DNA of 64,000 nucleotides from JBJMQS01 sp045802605. GTDB taxonomy: Bacteria; Planctomycetota; Planctomycetia; Gemmatales; Gemmataceae. Below the pieces are notes generated by a model that was not told the origin of the DNA, ran no database searches, and saw only the letters and a program-made list of their open reading frames with translations. Below, piece by piece: positions 27,083 to 36,135 of the stretch (the first letter of the stretch is position 1; every line of letters starts with the position of its first letter). The DNA is taken from the NCBI GenBank assembly GCA_045802605.1, contig JBJMQS010000037.1, forward strand, positions 1-64,000, given 5' to 3'. Position numbers and translations under genes: made by a program.

Positions 27083-28126
27083 ATGGCATGCTTTGGCGGA
27101 TATCGTTGCTCCATCCTCATCGTGGACGATGATCCGGCCATTCTTCGACAGTTACAACTGCTTTTAGAGCCAGAGTTTGAACTCGCTCTCGTCGATTCGG
27201 CGGAGGCGGCGAAAGAGCTCCTCTCGCAGCGAAAATTCGACATCTTATTGGCGGATCACCAGCTTCCCGGCGAGTCAGGCGTGCAACTGCTCGATTATGT
27301 GACTCGGTCATCGCCGCAAACTATCGGGGTTCTGATGACTGGGATAAGTCGCCTCGAAGATGCCATTGAGGCAATTAATTGCGGCAGGGTGCATCGCTAT
27401 TTGTTCAAGCCGTGGCAAAGCGAGCAGGTACTTTACACCATTCGCCAGGCCGCCCGGTCGCGCTTGCTAGAGCAGAGCCACGAGGAGTTGCTCAAAGAAC
27501 TGCGCCGCTTCAATCTCGAGTTGGAAAAGAAAGTCCACCAGCGAACGCTTGAGCTCAAAGAGGCAAATCGGCTGCTTCATCAGAAGAACTTGATGCTTAC
27601 GCGCATGGCGTTAACTGATCCGCTCACCGGCTTGCCCAACCGCCGGGCGATGGATCGGCTCGGCAAGAACGAAATCGTGCGGCGGACGCGGTATCCAAGC
27701 TCATTTGCGATCGGCTTGCTAGACGTCGATCACTTCCATGATGTCAATGCCGTGTACTCACTTTCCGGTGGGGACCAAGCACTCATCTGGTTGGCCCAAG
27801 CGTTCGGCGCGGCCGTGCGAACGGTGGACACCGTGGGTCGGGTCGGCGGCGAAGAGTTTATGGTGGTCGCGCCGGAAACTGATGAAGATGGCGCATGGCT
27901 GCTCGCCGAGCGAATGCGAATACAAGTCGAATCCGGGGCAGCTCCCTTTGGGCAGTCCGAGATTCGCCTGACGGTCAGCATCGGCATGGCGGTCGTTGCA
28001 AGCGGCATCAGTGCGGGCTACGACCAAATCCGGCACCTCGCCGCAGAAGCACTCGCGGAAGCCAAAGCCAAGGGCCGAAACCGATCAATTCTGAAAGTGA
28101 TGGCAACGCAATCAGTGGCCCGGTAA
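27083..28126 (+). CDS. Response regulator diguanylate cyclase (REC-GGDEF)
   Basis: Residues about 9-125 form a receiver domain with acidic residues DDD15-17, phospho-acceptor Asp58 (LLADHQLPG) and the conserved Lys in FKPW. A coiled-coil linker (about 125-172) leads to a GGDEF domain that begins DPLTGLPNRRAM and carries the active site GGEEF at 255-259. The inhibitory site RTVD (246-249), five residues before GGEEF, is intact. The protein should make cyclic di-GMP when phosphorylated and be subject to product inhibition. The cognate kinase is not adjacent. The 3' end overlaps the convergent ftsH gene by 15 bases. Confidence 0.93.
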   Translation: MACFGGYRCSILIVDDDPAILRQLQLLLEPEFELALVDSAEAAKELLSQRKFDILLADHQLPGESGVQLLDYVTRSSPQTIGVLMTGISRLEDAIEAINCGRVHRYLFKPWQSEQVLYTIRQAARSRLLEQSHEELLKELRRFNLELEKKVHQRTLELKEANRLLHQKNLMLTRMALTDPLTGLPNRRAMDRLGKNEIVRRTRYPSSFAIGLLDVDHFHDVNAVYSLSGGDQALIWLAQAFGAAVRTVDTVGRVGGEEFMVVAPETDEDGAWLLAERMRIQVESGAAPFGQSEIRLTVSIGMAVVASGISAGYDQIRHLAAEALAEAKAKGRNRSILKVMATQSVAR

Positions 28127-30061
28127 GTTCGGCGTGGCAGCTACTTCGGGTCGTACGTTCGCTTCCCCATTCCGCTCCACATCCGCGACATCGAGAATTG
28201 AGCGTAGTTCTTCGCCTTCAATCGTTTCTTTTTGAACCAAATTCTGCGCCAATAACTCCAAGCCCGTACGCCGGGCGGCGAGCATGGCCCGCACGTCAGC
28301 GGTGGCGGCGTCGATGATCTTGCGAATCTCGAGATCCACTTCGCGGGCCGTTTGCTCGCTGTATTCTCGGGGACCGTCACCCAGGCCAGCTAAAAACCGC
28401 GGCGCTTCCTGGTCCAACAAGTAAATCCGCCCCAGGTTGCTCATGCCAAATTCTTTGACCATTCGTTTAGCGATGGAATTGCACTGATTCAAATCGCTCG
28501 TCGCTCCAGTGGAGATGTCGCCGAAGATGAGTTCCTCAGCAATCGTACCGCCAAGCGCGACGCGAATTTTGCCCTCCAACGCCGAACGTGTTAGCACATA
28601 GCGGTCGGCATCCGGCCGCTGAAGCACATATCCGCTGGCGAAACCGCGGGGCACAATTGAAACCTTGTGCACCGGATCGGCGCCCGGCGTGTGCAGTGCC
28701 ACGAGCGCATGCCCACCCTCGTGGACCGCGACGCGCTGCTTTTCCTCAGGGCTCATGATCCGGCTCTTGCGTTCGAGTCCCACCGCTTCGCGCTCGACAG
28801 CCTCGATGAATTCGGCCATGCCGACACTGGTCTTGTTGCGTCGGGCGGCGAGCAAAGCCGCTTCGTTGACAAGGTTTGCCAGATCGGCCCCGACCGAGCC
28901 AGGAGTCAGGGCGGCCACGCGGCGGAGATTGACGTCATCCGCAAGCGTGATGTTGCGCGCATGCACCTTGAGAATTGCCTCACGGCCGTCGATGTCCGGG
29001 CGATCGACCACAACGGTGCGATCGAATCGGCCTGGCCGCATCAGAGCCGCGTCGAGTGTCTCGGGCCGGTTCGTCGCGGCCATGATGATCACGCCGCGGT
29101 TAGATTCGAAGCCGTCCATTTCGACAAGAAGCGCGTTAAGCGTTTGTTCCCGCTCGTCATGACCGCCCACGGCCACACCGCCGCGTGATTTGCCGAGTGC
29201 GTCAAGTTCATCGATGAAGATGATGCAAGGAGCTTTGGTCTCGGCATCACGAAACAAATCGCGCACCCGCGCCGCACCGACGCCGACAAACATCTCAACA
29301 AAGTCCGACCCGGACATGCTGAAAAACGGGACATCAGCCTCGCCGGCGACTGCCTTGGCAAGCAGGGTCTTGCCTGTGCCAGGAGGGCCAACGAGCAGCA
29401 CGCCCTTGGGAATCCGGCCGCCCAGCGCTTGGTACTTTTCAGGCCGCTTGAGAAAGTCCACGACTTCGCGGAGTTCTTCGACCGGTTCGTCGATGCCGGC
29501 AACGTCGGCAAAGGTAATTCGATTTTCTTTGCGGGCGTAGAGCTTGTGCTTGCTGCGACCTACCGAGAAGGGGCCGCCGGACCCGCCTGAGAACCAGCGC
29601 AAGGCGAAGAGCAGCCCGACTAGCATCAGGGTCATTATCAAAATGCTGCCGAGAATTGAGAGCAGGCCACGGTAAGCGGAATCGTCATCGTCCGCCTGGT
29701 AAGGAGTGCCGATCGAATCGAGCTTGGTGATCAATTCCGGGTCTTGCTCAACACCATTGCGTGCGGTGTGAAATGTCAGCCGACCCACACCGACCTCGGC
29801 CTCGTTTCCCGAGCTGGAATCGGCCCCAGACACTCGGTCGCGCGTGACAATGTCGCCGCGAATATCGGCCTTTCCAACCTTGAGATTGTGAAAGGTCACG
29901 CCCGGTAAGCCAAGCAACTTCTTGAATTCCCCATAGCGCAGCGGCTGGCCGCTGTTCTCGCGGGCGAACAACGTGAGGACGAGCAATAGCCCCATCATCA
30001 AGAACAGCAGGCGGGAACCGCCCCACCAGGATGGTCCGCGCTCTCCGGTGCGCTTCGGCAT
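28112..30061 (-). CDS. ftsH: ATP-dependent zinc metalloprotease FtsH
   Basis: The 649-residue protein has two membrane segments (about residues 17-33 and 133-155) with a periplasmic part between them. Its AAA module has Walker A GPPGTGKT, Walker B CIIFIDELDALG, the pore loop F-V-G motif and second region of homology TNRPETLDAALMRPGRFD. The M41 protease domain has the zinc motif HEGGH. It degrades membrane and short-lived cytoplasmic proteins as a membrane-bound hexamer. Length is normal for the family. It is separated by a small gap from the membrane protein gene at 30106. Confidence 0.96.
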   Translation of the reverse strand: MPKRTGERGPSWWGGSRLLFLMMGLLLVLTLFARENSGQPLRYGEFKKLLGLPGVTFHNLKVGKADIRGDIVTRDRVSGADSSSGNEAEVGVGRLTFHTARNGVEQDPELITKLDSIGTPYQADDDDSAYRGLLSILGSILIMTLMLVGLLFALRWFSGGSGGPFSVGRSKHKLYARKENRITFADVAGIDEPVEELREVVDFLKRPEKYQALGGRIPKGVLLVGPPGTGKTLLAKAVAGEADVPFFSMSGSDFVEMFVGVGAARVRDLFRDAETKAPCIIFIDELDALGKSRGGVAVGGHDEREQTLNALLVEMDGFESNRGVIIMAATNRPETLDAALMRPGRFDRTVVVDRPDIDGREAILKVHARNITLADDVNLRRVAALTPGSVGADLANLVNEAALLAARRNKTSVGMAEFIEAVEREAVGLERKSRIMSPEEKQRVAVHEGGHALVALHTPGADPVHKVSIVPRGFASGYVLQRPDADRYVLTRSALEGKIRVALGGTIAEELIFGDISTGATSDLNQCNSIAKRMVKEFGMSNLGRIYLLDQEAPRFLAGLGDGPREYSEQTAREVDLEIRKIIDAATADVRAMLAARRTGLELLAQNLVQKETIEGEELRSILDVADVERNGEANVRPEVAATPNLPGH

Positions 30062-30105
30062 ACCTACAGCGTAGGGAGTTTTGGAGCCTTAGTACAAGTT
30101 TGGCT

Positions 30106-30573
30106 CTAGCGAAAGCTTGGACTGCCAATGGATATGTAGATGAGCCACATAGCTGTGTAACTGGCTAAATTTGCAATGGTTGAAGCGGCGGCGGCCTGTG
30201 GCCATTTCATGCTCGTAACGAACAGCAATAAGGCAGCTGTTTCAATCAAAATGCTCAACGCGCATGCAATGGAGAACTTTTTGAATCCAGTCCAACGAGC
30301 GTCTGACTTTTGTTCAGCAGATTGTGCTTCAGGGAATCCGACAATTGCGTCGGGGTGCGATAGCGGTATGCCGGTGTTGCGTGGCAAGCCGGTCCAGCCG
30401 GCCAAAGTCGAAATGGCGTTCACCAGAATGACGATGCCAACAATCTTCCAAAATTTGTGTGTTCGGAAGAAGAACGCCCAATAGACGGCCACCTCGCAAA
30501 TAAGAATTGCGAGTCCGAATAGAGGCGCAAATGCCAGCCCTGGGAGGATGACATTGGCAATTATGCACCCCAT
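30106..30573 (-). CDS. Small integral membrane protein, unknown function
   Basis: From the ATG at 30573 the product has 155 residues and about four hydrophobic segments (VILPGLAFAPLFGLAILI, WKIVGIVILVNAIS, FSIACALSILIETAALLLF, IANLASYTAMWLIYISI). No family is recognised. The ATG is favoured by AAAGGA seven bases upstream. An alternative TTG start at 30603 would overlap the cysE stop by four bases. It is downstream of cysE on the same strand and may be cotranscribed with it. Confidence 0.65.
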   Translation of the reverse strand: MGCIIANVILPGLAFAPLFGLAILICEVAVYWAFFFRTHKFWKIVGIVILVNAISTLAGWTGLPRNTGIPLSHPDAIVGFPEAQSAEQKSDARWTGFKKFSIACALSILIETAALLLFVTSMKWPQAAAASTIANLASYTAMWLIYISIGSPSFR

Positions 30574-30599
30574 TTCTGGTCCTTTTGCCGATCCGCTAT

Positions 30600-31541
30600 T
30601 CAAATGTGAAACATCAGCGTGCCGGGGTCTTCGCCGGTGCGAACACGGAGGCTCGGCTTCTCGATCACGACTTGTGTCGATGGCGGCACGGAATTCGTGA
30701 GCCAGACGTTGGAGCCGATCACTGATCCGCGGCCAATGATTGTGTCGCCGCCCAGGATCGTGGCGTTGGCGTAAATGACGACATCATCTTCCAGCGTCGG
30801 ATGGCGCTTTTTGCCGCGGATGATTTGGCCTTCAGCATCCCGTGGAAACGATAGGGCTCCTAGCGTCACGCCCTGATACAGCTTCACATTTCGGCCAATC
30901 ACGCAGGTCTCGCCGATGACCACGCCGGTACCGTGGTCGATGAAGAAGCCGGTGCCAATTGTCGCGCCGGGGTGAATATCGATCCCGGTCTTGGAGTGGG
31001 CCACTTCCGTCATCATGCGGGGAATCAAAGGCACGCCAGTGGCGGCAAGCTCGTGGGCGAGCCGGTAGGTGCTGATGGCGGCGATGCCGGGGTAGCAGAA
31101 CACGACTTCGATGGGGCCGCGAGCGGCCGGGTCGCCCTCAACAGCCGCGTGAACATCCTCTTCGAGGATGCCGCGGAGTTCGGGCAGCCGGCGAAGAAAC
31201 GCCATCACCTTCTGCTGAGCGAGTGCTTCAAAATCCACGTGCGGCGACTCTTCGCCGAGCTCGTGCCGTAAGGCGCGGGTCACTTGCACCGTCAGCTTGT
31301 CGTGCAAGCCGTCCACTAGCGACCCGACGTAATATTCGACGTTGCCATGGTGCAGGTTCTGTCGGCGCGCAAAACCTGGGTACAGGATGTCCGTCAGGTC
31401 ATCGAGTATTTCTTGCACGGCTTCCCGGCTCGGCAGCGGCGAGTGACCCAGATGGTGCGTACGGCCACAGGACTCGTAAGTATCTACGAGCGCTTCGGTG
31501 ATCTCCCGAAGTTCATCCTTAAGTCGAATGTCTGTGGCCAT
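30600..31541 (-). CDS. cysE: Serine O-acetyltransferase
   Basis: The 313-residue enzyme has the N-terminal helical domain and the left-handed beta-helix of hexapeptide repeats characteristic of serine acetyltransferases. Clear landmarks are DIHPGATIGTGFFIDHGTG with the catalytic His, VVIGETCVIGRNVKLYQGVT, RHPTLEDDVVIYANATILGG and GSVIGSNVWL. It makes O-acetylserine from serine and acetyl-CoA, the first step of cysteine synthesis. It resembles the longer EpsC/SAT group known from planctomycetes and cyanobacteria. No cysteine synthase is adjacent; a cysteine desulfurase lies further along at 36136. Confidence 0.93.
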   Translation of the reverse strand: MATDIRLKDELREITEALVDTYESCGRTHHLGHSPLPSREAVQEILDDLTDILYPGFARRQNLHHGNVEYYVGSLVDGLHDKLTVQVTRALRHELGEESPHVDFEALAQQKVMAFLRRLPELRGILEEDVHAAVEGDPAARGPIEVVFCYPGIAAISTYRLAHELAATGVPLIPRMMTEVAHSKTGIDIHPGATIGTGFFIDHGTGVVIGETCVIGRNVKLYQGVTLGALSFPRDAEGQIIRGKKRHPTLEDDVVIYANATILGGDTIIGRGSVIGSNVWLTNSVPPSTQVVIEKPSLRVRTGEDPGTLMFHI

Positions 31542-31799
31542 GTTTGGGCCCCGAACGGCTTTCCCAGACCGCCTGGATTGCCGTTTGAATCGTACAAGTT
31601 AGTAAGGCGCAGCGTCAACGATGTAAGGATGATCGGAATATGGCACTGCGCAAGTTTAACCTTGAGTGCCCCGGCTGTCATGCGGCTAAAGTTTCGCGAT
31701 CCGCACAAATTGCCGTGCACAGAAGACTTGCGGCGGTTCTGAGGCTGACCCGGCTTGCTCGGTCCAGTACATTGGTGAAGTGCCCGTCGGAGATGCAGA

Positions 31800-33818
31800 T
31801 TGAGCGCCACGGTTGAAGAAATTGTCGTTGAGACGCCCGAGCGGCTGGAAATGCCGCAGTCGGTGCCGGGCCGGCTGGGAAATCGGGTCACAAACCAATT
31901 CAAAGCTTGGTTCGGCTCCCCCTGGGGCCGGCGATTGGCCCGAGCGGCCACCTTAATTCCCAGCATTCGCGCCTGGGAAAGTAAGTACCTCAATTTGACG
32001 GAAGCCGAGCTCAAGCAGATAGCAGCTCGACTCAAAGGCCGCGCCCGTGGCGGCGAAAACCTCGACAAGATGTTGCCCGAGGCGTTCGCACTCGTCTGTG
32101 TAGCCGCGCAGCGGACCTTGAAGATGCGGCCGTTCGACGTGCAACTTGCCGGCGGTGCGGCGATGCACTTTCGAAGTTTGGTTGAGCTTTCGACCGGCGA
32201 AGGCAAAACGCTTACCGCATCACTGCCCACATTTCTGAACGCGCTCACCGGCAAAGGTGTGCACGTCGCCACGGTCAACGACTATCTGGCTAAGCGCGAC
32301 TCCGAATGGATCGGGCCCGTGTATGCCTTCTTAGGCCTGTCCGTCGGTGTGTTGCAGATGAATATGTCGGAGCCGGACCGCGTGGCCGCCTACAAGTCCG
32401 ACATCACCTATGGCACCGCGGCTGAGTTCGGTTTCGACTTTTTGCGCGACCGTATGAAGTTGCGCGGTGGCGAAGGCGGGGCTCCGCCGTTTTGGGCCGC
32501 CTGGTCGGCCGATCCAACTGCCGCGGTCGCACTCGATCCACGCGTGCAGCGAGACCTCAATTTCGCGATCGTTGACGAATCGGACAGCATCTTCATTGAC
32601 GAAGCGCGAACACCGCTCATCATTGGTATGCCCACCCGCGAAGCGACACCAGAGGAGGCCGAGGTATACCTCTGGGCCAACGAGCTGGCGAAACGCTTCC
32701 GCCGGGATGAGCACTACACCTTCGACGAGAAGAAGGACAAGACGGAGCTCACCGAAGGCGGCCGCCAGGAAGTGCGCTGGTCGAATCCACCGGTGGGCGA
32801 GTTTTCGCACGCAATGGATAAGTTGTTCGAGCACGTGGAGCGCGGCCTACAGGCGCACCACCGCTTCTTGCTTGATCAGCACTACATGATTAACGAGAAA
32901 AAAGAAATCGTCATCATCGACGAGTATACGGGCCGGCCGATGCCCGATCGCCATTGGCGCGATGGCCTGCACCAAGCGGTGGAAGCCAAAGAAGGCGTGC
33001 CGATCACATTCGCCAACGAGCACGCGGCCAAGATCACGTTCCAGAGTTACTTCCGCCTCTATAAGAAGCTAGCGGGTATGTCTGGTACGTTGATGCAGAA
33101 CTTCTGGGAGCTGCGCCGCGTCTACAAGCTTTGGGTCGTGCGCATTCCAACGAACCGCCCGGTCATTCGTAACCATCGGCCGGACCGGGTCTTCCCGAGC
33201 GAGATTGCGAAGTTTAAGGCCATCGTCGAGGACGTTCGGAAACTTACGCTAGCCGCGCGACCAGTTTTGATCGGTACGCGCTCGGTGGAAGTCTCCGAAG
33301 CGCTTTCGAAATTGCTTTCTGATGAGGGCATTCCGCACCAGGTTCTGAACGCTCGTCAGAATGAACAAGAAGCTCAGATCATCTCTGAAGCTGGACAGCC
33401 GGGCCGCGTCACAATCGCCACGAATATGGCCGGCCGCGGTACTGACATTAAGCTCGGTCGTGGTGTGGCCACCGCCGGTGGCTTGCACGTGCTCGGAACC
33501 GAACGGCACGACGCGGGGCGAATTGATCGTCAGTTGATTGGCCGTGCCGGTCGTCAGGGCGATCCGGGTTCCGGTCAGTTTTTCCTATCGCTCGATGACG
33601 AACTGCTCGAAGCGCTCGGGCCGCGACGACAGAAAGCGATTCGCGAGCGCGGAGCCCGCGGCGGCAATCAAGATTGGCAGAGCTATCAGCCACTGTTTCT
33701 CAAAGCCCAGCGTAAAACCGAGAAGAAGCACTACCGTCAGCGCCTCGATCTCATGTTTCATGAGAAGCAGCGAAAAGAGACGCTCGAAGACTTGGGTGCC
33801 GACCCGTACGTCGATTGA
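31800..33818 (+). CDS. Short SecA-like preprotein translocase ATPase
   Basis: The 672-residue protein contains both SecA nucleotide-binding folds. NBD1 has the Walker A ELSTGEGKTL, ATVNDYLAKRDSEW and the DEAD-like box VDESDSIFIDEARTPLI. The preprotein cross-linking insertion follows, and NBD2 has AGMSGTLMQNFW, TNMAGRGTDIKL, HVLGTERHDAGRIDRQL and GRAGRQGDPG. It stops after AQRKTEKKHYRQRLD in the first part of the helical scaffold. It therefore lacks most of that domain, including the two-helix finger, as well as the helical wing and the zinc-binding tail. It starts at TTG (31800) with GGAG upstream. It is probably an accessory, SecA2-like protein rather than the housekeeping SecA. Confidence 0.88.
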   Translation: MSATVEEIVVETPERLEMPQSVPGRLGNRVTNQFKAWFGSPWGRRLARAATLIPSIRAWESKYLNLTEAELKQIAARLKGRARGGENLDKMLPEAFALVCVAAQRTLKMRPFDVQLAGGAAMHFRSLVELSTGEGKTLTASLPTFLNALTGKGVHVATVNDYLAKRDSEWIGPVYAFLGLSVGVLQMNMSEPDRVAAYKSDITYGTAAEFGFDFLRDRMKLRGGEGGAPPFWAAWSADPTAAVALDPRVQRDLNFAIVDESDSIFIDEARTPLIIGMPTREATPEEAEVYLWANELAKRFRRDEHYTFDEKKDKTELTEGGRQEVRWSNPPVGEFSHAMDKLFEHVERGLQAHHRFLLDQHYMINEKKEIVIIDEYTGRPMPDRHWRDGLHQAVEAKEGVPITFANEHAAKITFQSYFRLYKKLAGMSGTLMQNFWELRRVYKLWVVRIPTNRPVIRNHRPDRVFPSEIAKFKAIVEDVRKLTLAARPVLIGTRSVEVSEALSKLLSDEGIPHQVLNARQNEQEAQIISEAGQPGRVTIATNMAGRGTDIKLGRGVATAGGLHVLGTERHDAGRIDRQLIGRAGRQGDPGSGQFFLSLDDELLEALGPRRQKAIRERGARGGNQDWQSYQPLFLKAQRKTEKKHYRQRLDLMFHEKQRKETLEDLGADPYVD

Positions 33819-33824
33819 TACCGA

Positions 33825-34421
33825 CTACGAGTTCATGGCGAGCAAAACCAGACGCGACCACGATTCGAACATGTCCATTTCTGCAATGAGTTGCTCAGGC
33901 TCGGCGAATCCACACTCGATAACAGCCGGGTCGCGCGCCTCAGCTTTGTCGTCCGGCAACAGCAAGACATGCACCACCCCCAAATGGACTTGTCCAACTG
34001 GCGTGGAAGGGTCGTGCACGAATCCGAACAACTCATCGCGGAACTCGCCGCTGATCGCCACTTCCTCCTGCAACTCCCGCAACATTCCCGCGCGGTAGAG
34101 ATTGCCACTCTCGGCGTCGCATGGATTGATATGCCCGCCGATGCCAATCGATCGCCGGGAATGCAGTCGCTTCTCGCCGCCGGCTTGGCCCCGGGTGTAA
34201 TGGAAAATCCGTTTGCGGTGTCGGAGGACCAGATAGGGGATCAGTTGCAACCAGCTTGGATCGTTCTCCACCACTGATCGCGATCGAAACGTCGGCGCAG
34301 CGATCGACGTCAGTAGCGGTTGATATCGCCGAATGTCGGGTGAAAAGCCCGTGAGCCCTCCAATTGTGGCCAGGCTTTGGGCCGGGATCACCAAAACCTG
34401 TTCGTCGTTCGCTTGGCTCAT
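33825..34421 (-). CDS. Nudix-fold phosphoesterase-like protein
   Basis: The 198-residue protein has a Nudix-like box, GGHINPCD...LYRAGMLRELQEEV, with the R-E-x-x-E-E core in place. The flanking sequence matches a family described as predicted MutT-like phosphoesterases. The substrate is unknown, and the box is slightly irregular in the spacing between its glycine and the REx2EE core. Its ATG overlaps the TGA of the upstream gene (34418-35200) in an ATGA, so the two are translationally coupled. It converges with the secA-like gene, six bases away. Confidence 0.75.
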   Translation of the reverse strand: MSQANDEQVLVIPAQSLATIGGLTGFSPDIRRYQPLLTSIAAPTFRSRSVVENDPSWLQLIPYLVLRHRKRIFHYTRGQAGGEKRLHSRRSIGIGGHINPCDAESGNLYRAGMLRELQEEVAISGEFRDELFGFVHDPSTPVGQVHLGVVHVLLLPDDKAEARDPAVIECGFAEPEQLIAEMDMFESWSRLVLLAMNS

Positions 34422-35200
34422 CGCAACAAAATCCGAGATGCGAGTCCGACGATCACCGCCAGGATCAAGATATGAAGCATTAGGCGTAACGCCTGCCGGC
34501 TCGACCGCCGAGCCAGCAATCGTGAGAGGCCCACTTCGTCGCCGGACTCAACTGCAATTTGCAAATTCAGTTCATATCGGCCCTGCGGATAATCGCCAGC
34601 CTGTGTGTCCGTCAGGCACCCAACAAAACTCGCTCCCTTCGCTTTCGGAGTGACGAGTAGATCAAATCCGAGCTCATTGTTCACGGCGAAAGTCGCGACT
34701 CGCAGCTCGCCGCGAGAACTCTCCGGCAGGAGGAGCCATAGGCGCTGCAACGTCTCTGGAGCCGGTTTGGGTCGCTCGAAAACGACGCGGCCACCATCCA
34801 CAAGTGCTTGCGCTGCGCCCAAAAGCGTTGCGCCGTCATCCGACTTCAGAATGGCGCGGAGTGAATCCAGCCTGCGCTGTGGCGGACTGACGTCCAACAT
34901 CAAATTCGACAAGGGAAATCGAGAGCCGAAGTCGGCCGGCAGTTGCTGTGCAATCAGAAATGGATCGGCGATAAGCTGATAAGCCGGGCTCGGTACAGCC
35001 AATACACCAAACATTGAGCCGCGCGTCTGCACGACCGCCCAGTTGCGCTTTCCGATCGGGAGCGCAACGAGTGTATCATCCGCACTTGGTTCTAAGCGTA
35101 AGAGAAGTTCTGAGACCGCGTTCGCGAGTCGATCGTCGAATCCGGGCGAGCGATCGAGAATTGTGCCGCAGTCGAAAATTGCCTGTGGGATCACCGTCAT
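34418..35200 (-). CDS. Uncharacterised protein with C-terminal membrane anchor
   Basis: The 260-residue protein is not recognised. It is mostly mixed alpha/beta and soluble, and ends in a basic stretch followed by one hydrophobic helix (LRLMLHILILAVIVGLASRILL), which makes it a likely tail-anchored membrane protein with a cytoplasmic domain. It is the first gene of a coupled pair with the Nudix protein. Function cannot be proposed. Confidence 0.65.
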   Translation of the reverse strand: MTVIPQAIFDCGTILDRSPGFDDRLANAVSELLLRLEPSADDTLVALPIGKRNWAVVQTRGSMFGVLAVPSPAYQLIADPFLIAQQLPADFGSRFPLSNLMLDVSPPQRRLDSLRAILKSDDGATLLGAAQALVDGGRVVFERPKPAPETLQRLWLLLPESSRGELRVATFAVNNELGFDLLVTPKAKGASFVGCLTDTQAGDYPQGRYELNLQIAVESGDEVGLSRLLARRSSRQALRLMLHILILAVIVGLASRILLR

Positions 35201-35236
35201 GCGGTCATCCTACGGGCGGATGGCTCGATCGCTCGA

Positions 35237-36025
35237 TTATGCCGTGGGAGTTGCAGCCAATGCGTTAGCGCCGGGCATGGGGCTATTGCGCGCGACCCAA
35301 TCGTTGATTTCGCGCAGCTCTTCCAAGCTCTTTGGCCCATCCAAAATGCTCGCATCGCTTAACGTGTCAAAATTTATTTGGCCAATGACTTTTTCAGGAT
35401 CCATGTCCGCCGGGATGACCGCTTCAATCCAAGCCTTGCCCCAAAACGCCGCGAGGGCCGTGCCGACAACTCGCCGAGCTAGCTCATCGCAAGCATCCAA
35501 ATTAATGTCATCGAATTTCGCGGTCATGTTGTACTGCACAGTCGGCAGCTTTTCGAGATTCTCGGTTTTCATCCAAATCATCGGAAGGATGTCGTGCGAT
35601 TGCATCCCCTGCCTGGTCGCTTGGATGACGCGATCGAAATAGGCACAGGTCAAATCCACCAAGCCTCCGAACTCTGTGATGACCCAGGCGTGGGGAGTAG
35701 GCAGATTCGGATTGTGCGACCAGAACCCACAGCGCGATTGCCAGGCGACGCCGTTTTTATCGACGCCGCCAAATAGCCACGAGACTGTCCCGCCGCAGAT
35801 CGTCGAGCGGATCCGCAGTGTCCGCAGGATCATGAAGATCGCCGCCGCCGCACCCTGGCACTTCTGGTAATAGTTGTCAGGAACCACGGACCGCAGAGCC
35901 GTCTGCGTGGCCGCGAGAATCATCCGCTTCAGTTGCGGGTGGATTTCGCGCTTCGCGTGTGACTCTTTAAGAAGGTGGTCCAAAAGTCGTAGACTGTTCG
36001 GCATCGAAAAACATCTCAAGTCCAT
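35237..36025 (-). CDS. Uncharacterised protein with transglutaminase-like Cys-His-Asp pattern
   Basis: The 262-residue protein has no hydrophobic signal. A possible papain-like catalytic triad is visible in the right order: Cys56 in NYYQKCQGAAAAIFMIL, His112 in LPTPHAWVITEFGG and Asp124 in GLVDLTCAYF. This spacing and the PHAWV/VDLT surroundings resemble transglutaminase-like or arylamine acetyltransferase-like folds. That is inference from motif order only. An internal ATG at 36004 is an alternative start, since neither has a strong ribosome-binding site. Confidence 0.65.
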   Translation of the reverse strand: MDLRCFSMPNSLRLLDHLLKESHAKREIHPQLKRMILAATQTALRSVVPDNYYQKCQGAAAAIFMILRTLRIRSTICGGTVSWLFGGVDKNGVAWQSRCGFWSHNPNLPTPHAWVITEFGGLVDLTCAYFDRVIQATRQGMQSHDILPMIWMKTENLEKLPTVQYNMTAKFDDINLDACDELARRVVGTALAAFWGKAWIEAVIPADMDPEKVIGQINFDTLSDASILDGPKSLEELREINDWVARNSPMPGANALAATPTA

Positions 36026-36135
36026 TGAATACTAGGTTGGAACATTCATCCTAAATATTTTGGCGGCTCTCTTACCAGTGCGCAAACCGATCCTCATAAA
36101 TATCTAATTCATTAATGAGTCATGAAATCAGCTCG

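Noticed and set aside
31484..32278. 264-codon minus-strand frame over the secA-like start
   Set aside because: Antisense to clear SecA motifs; no family resemblance.
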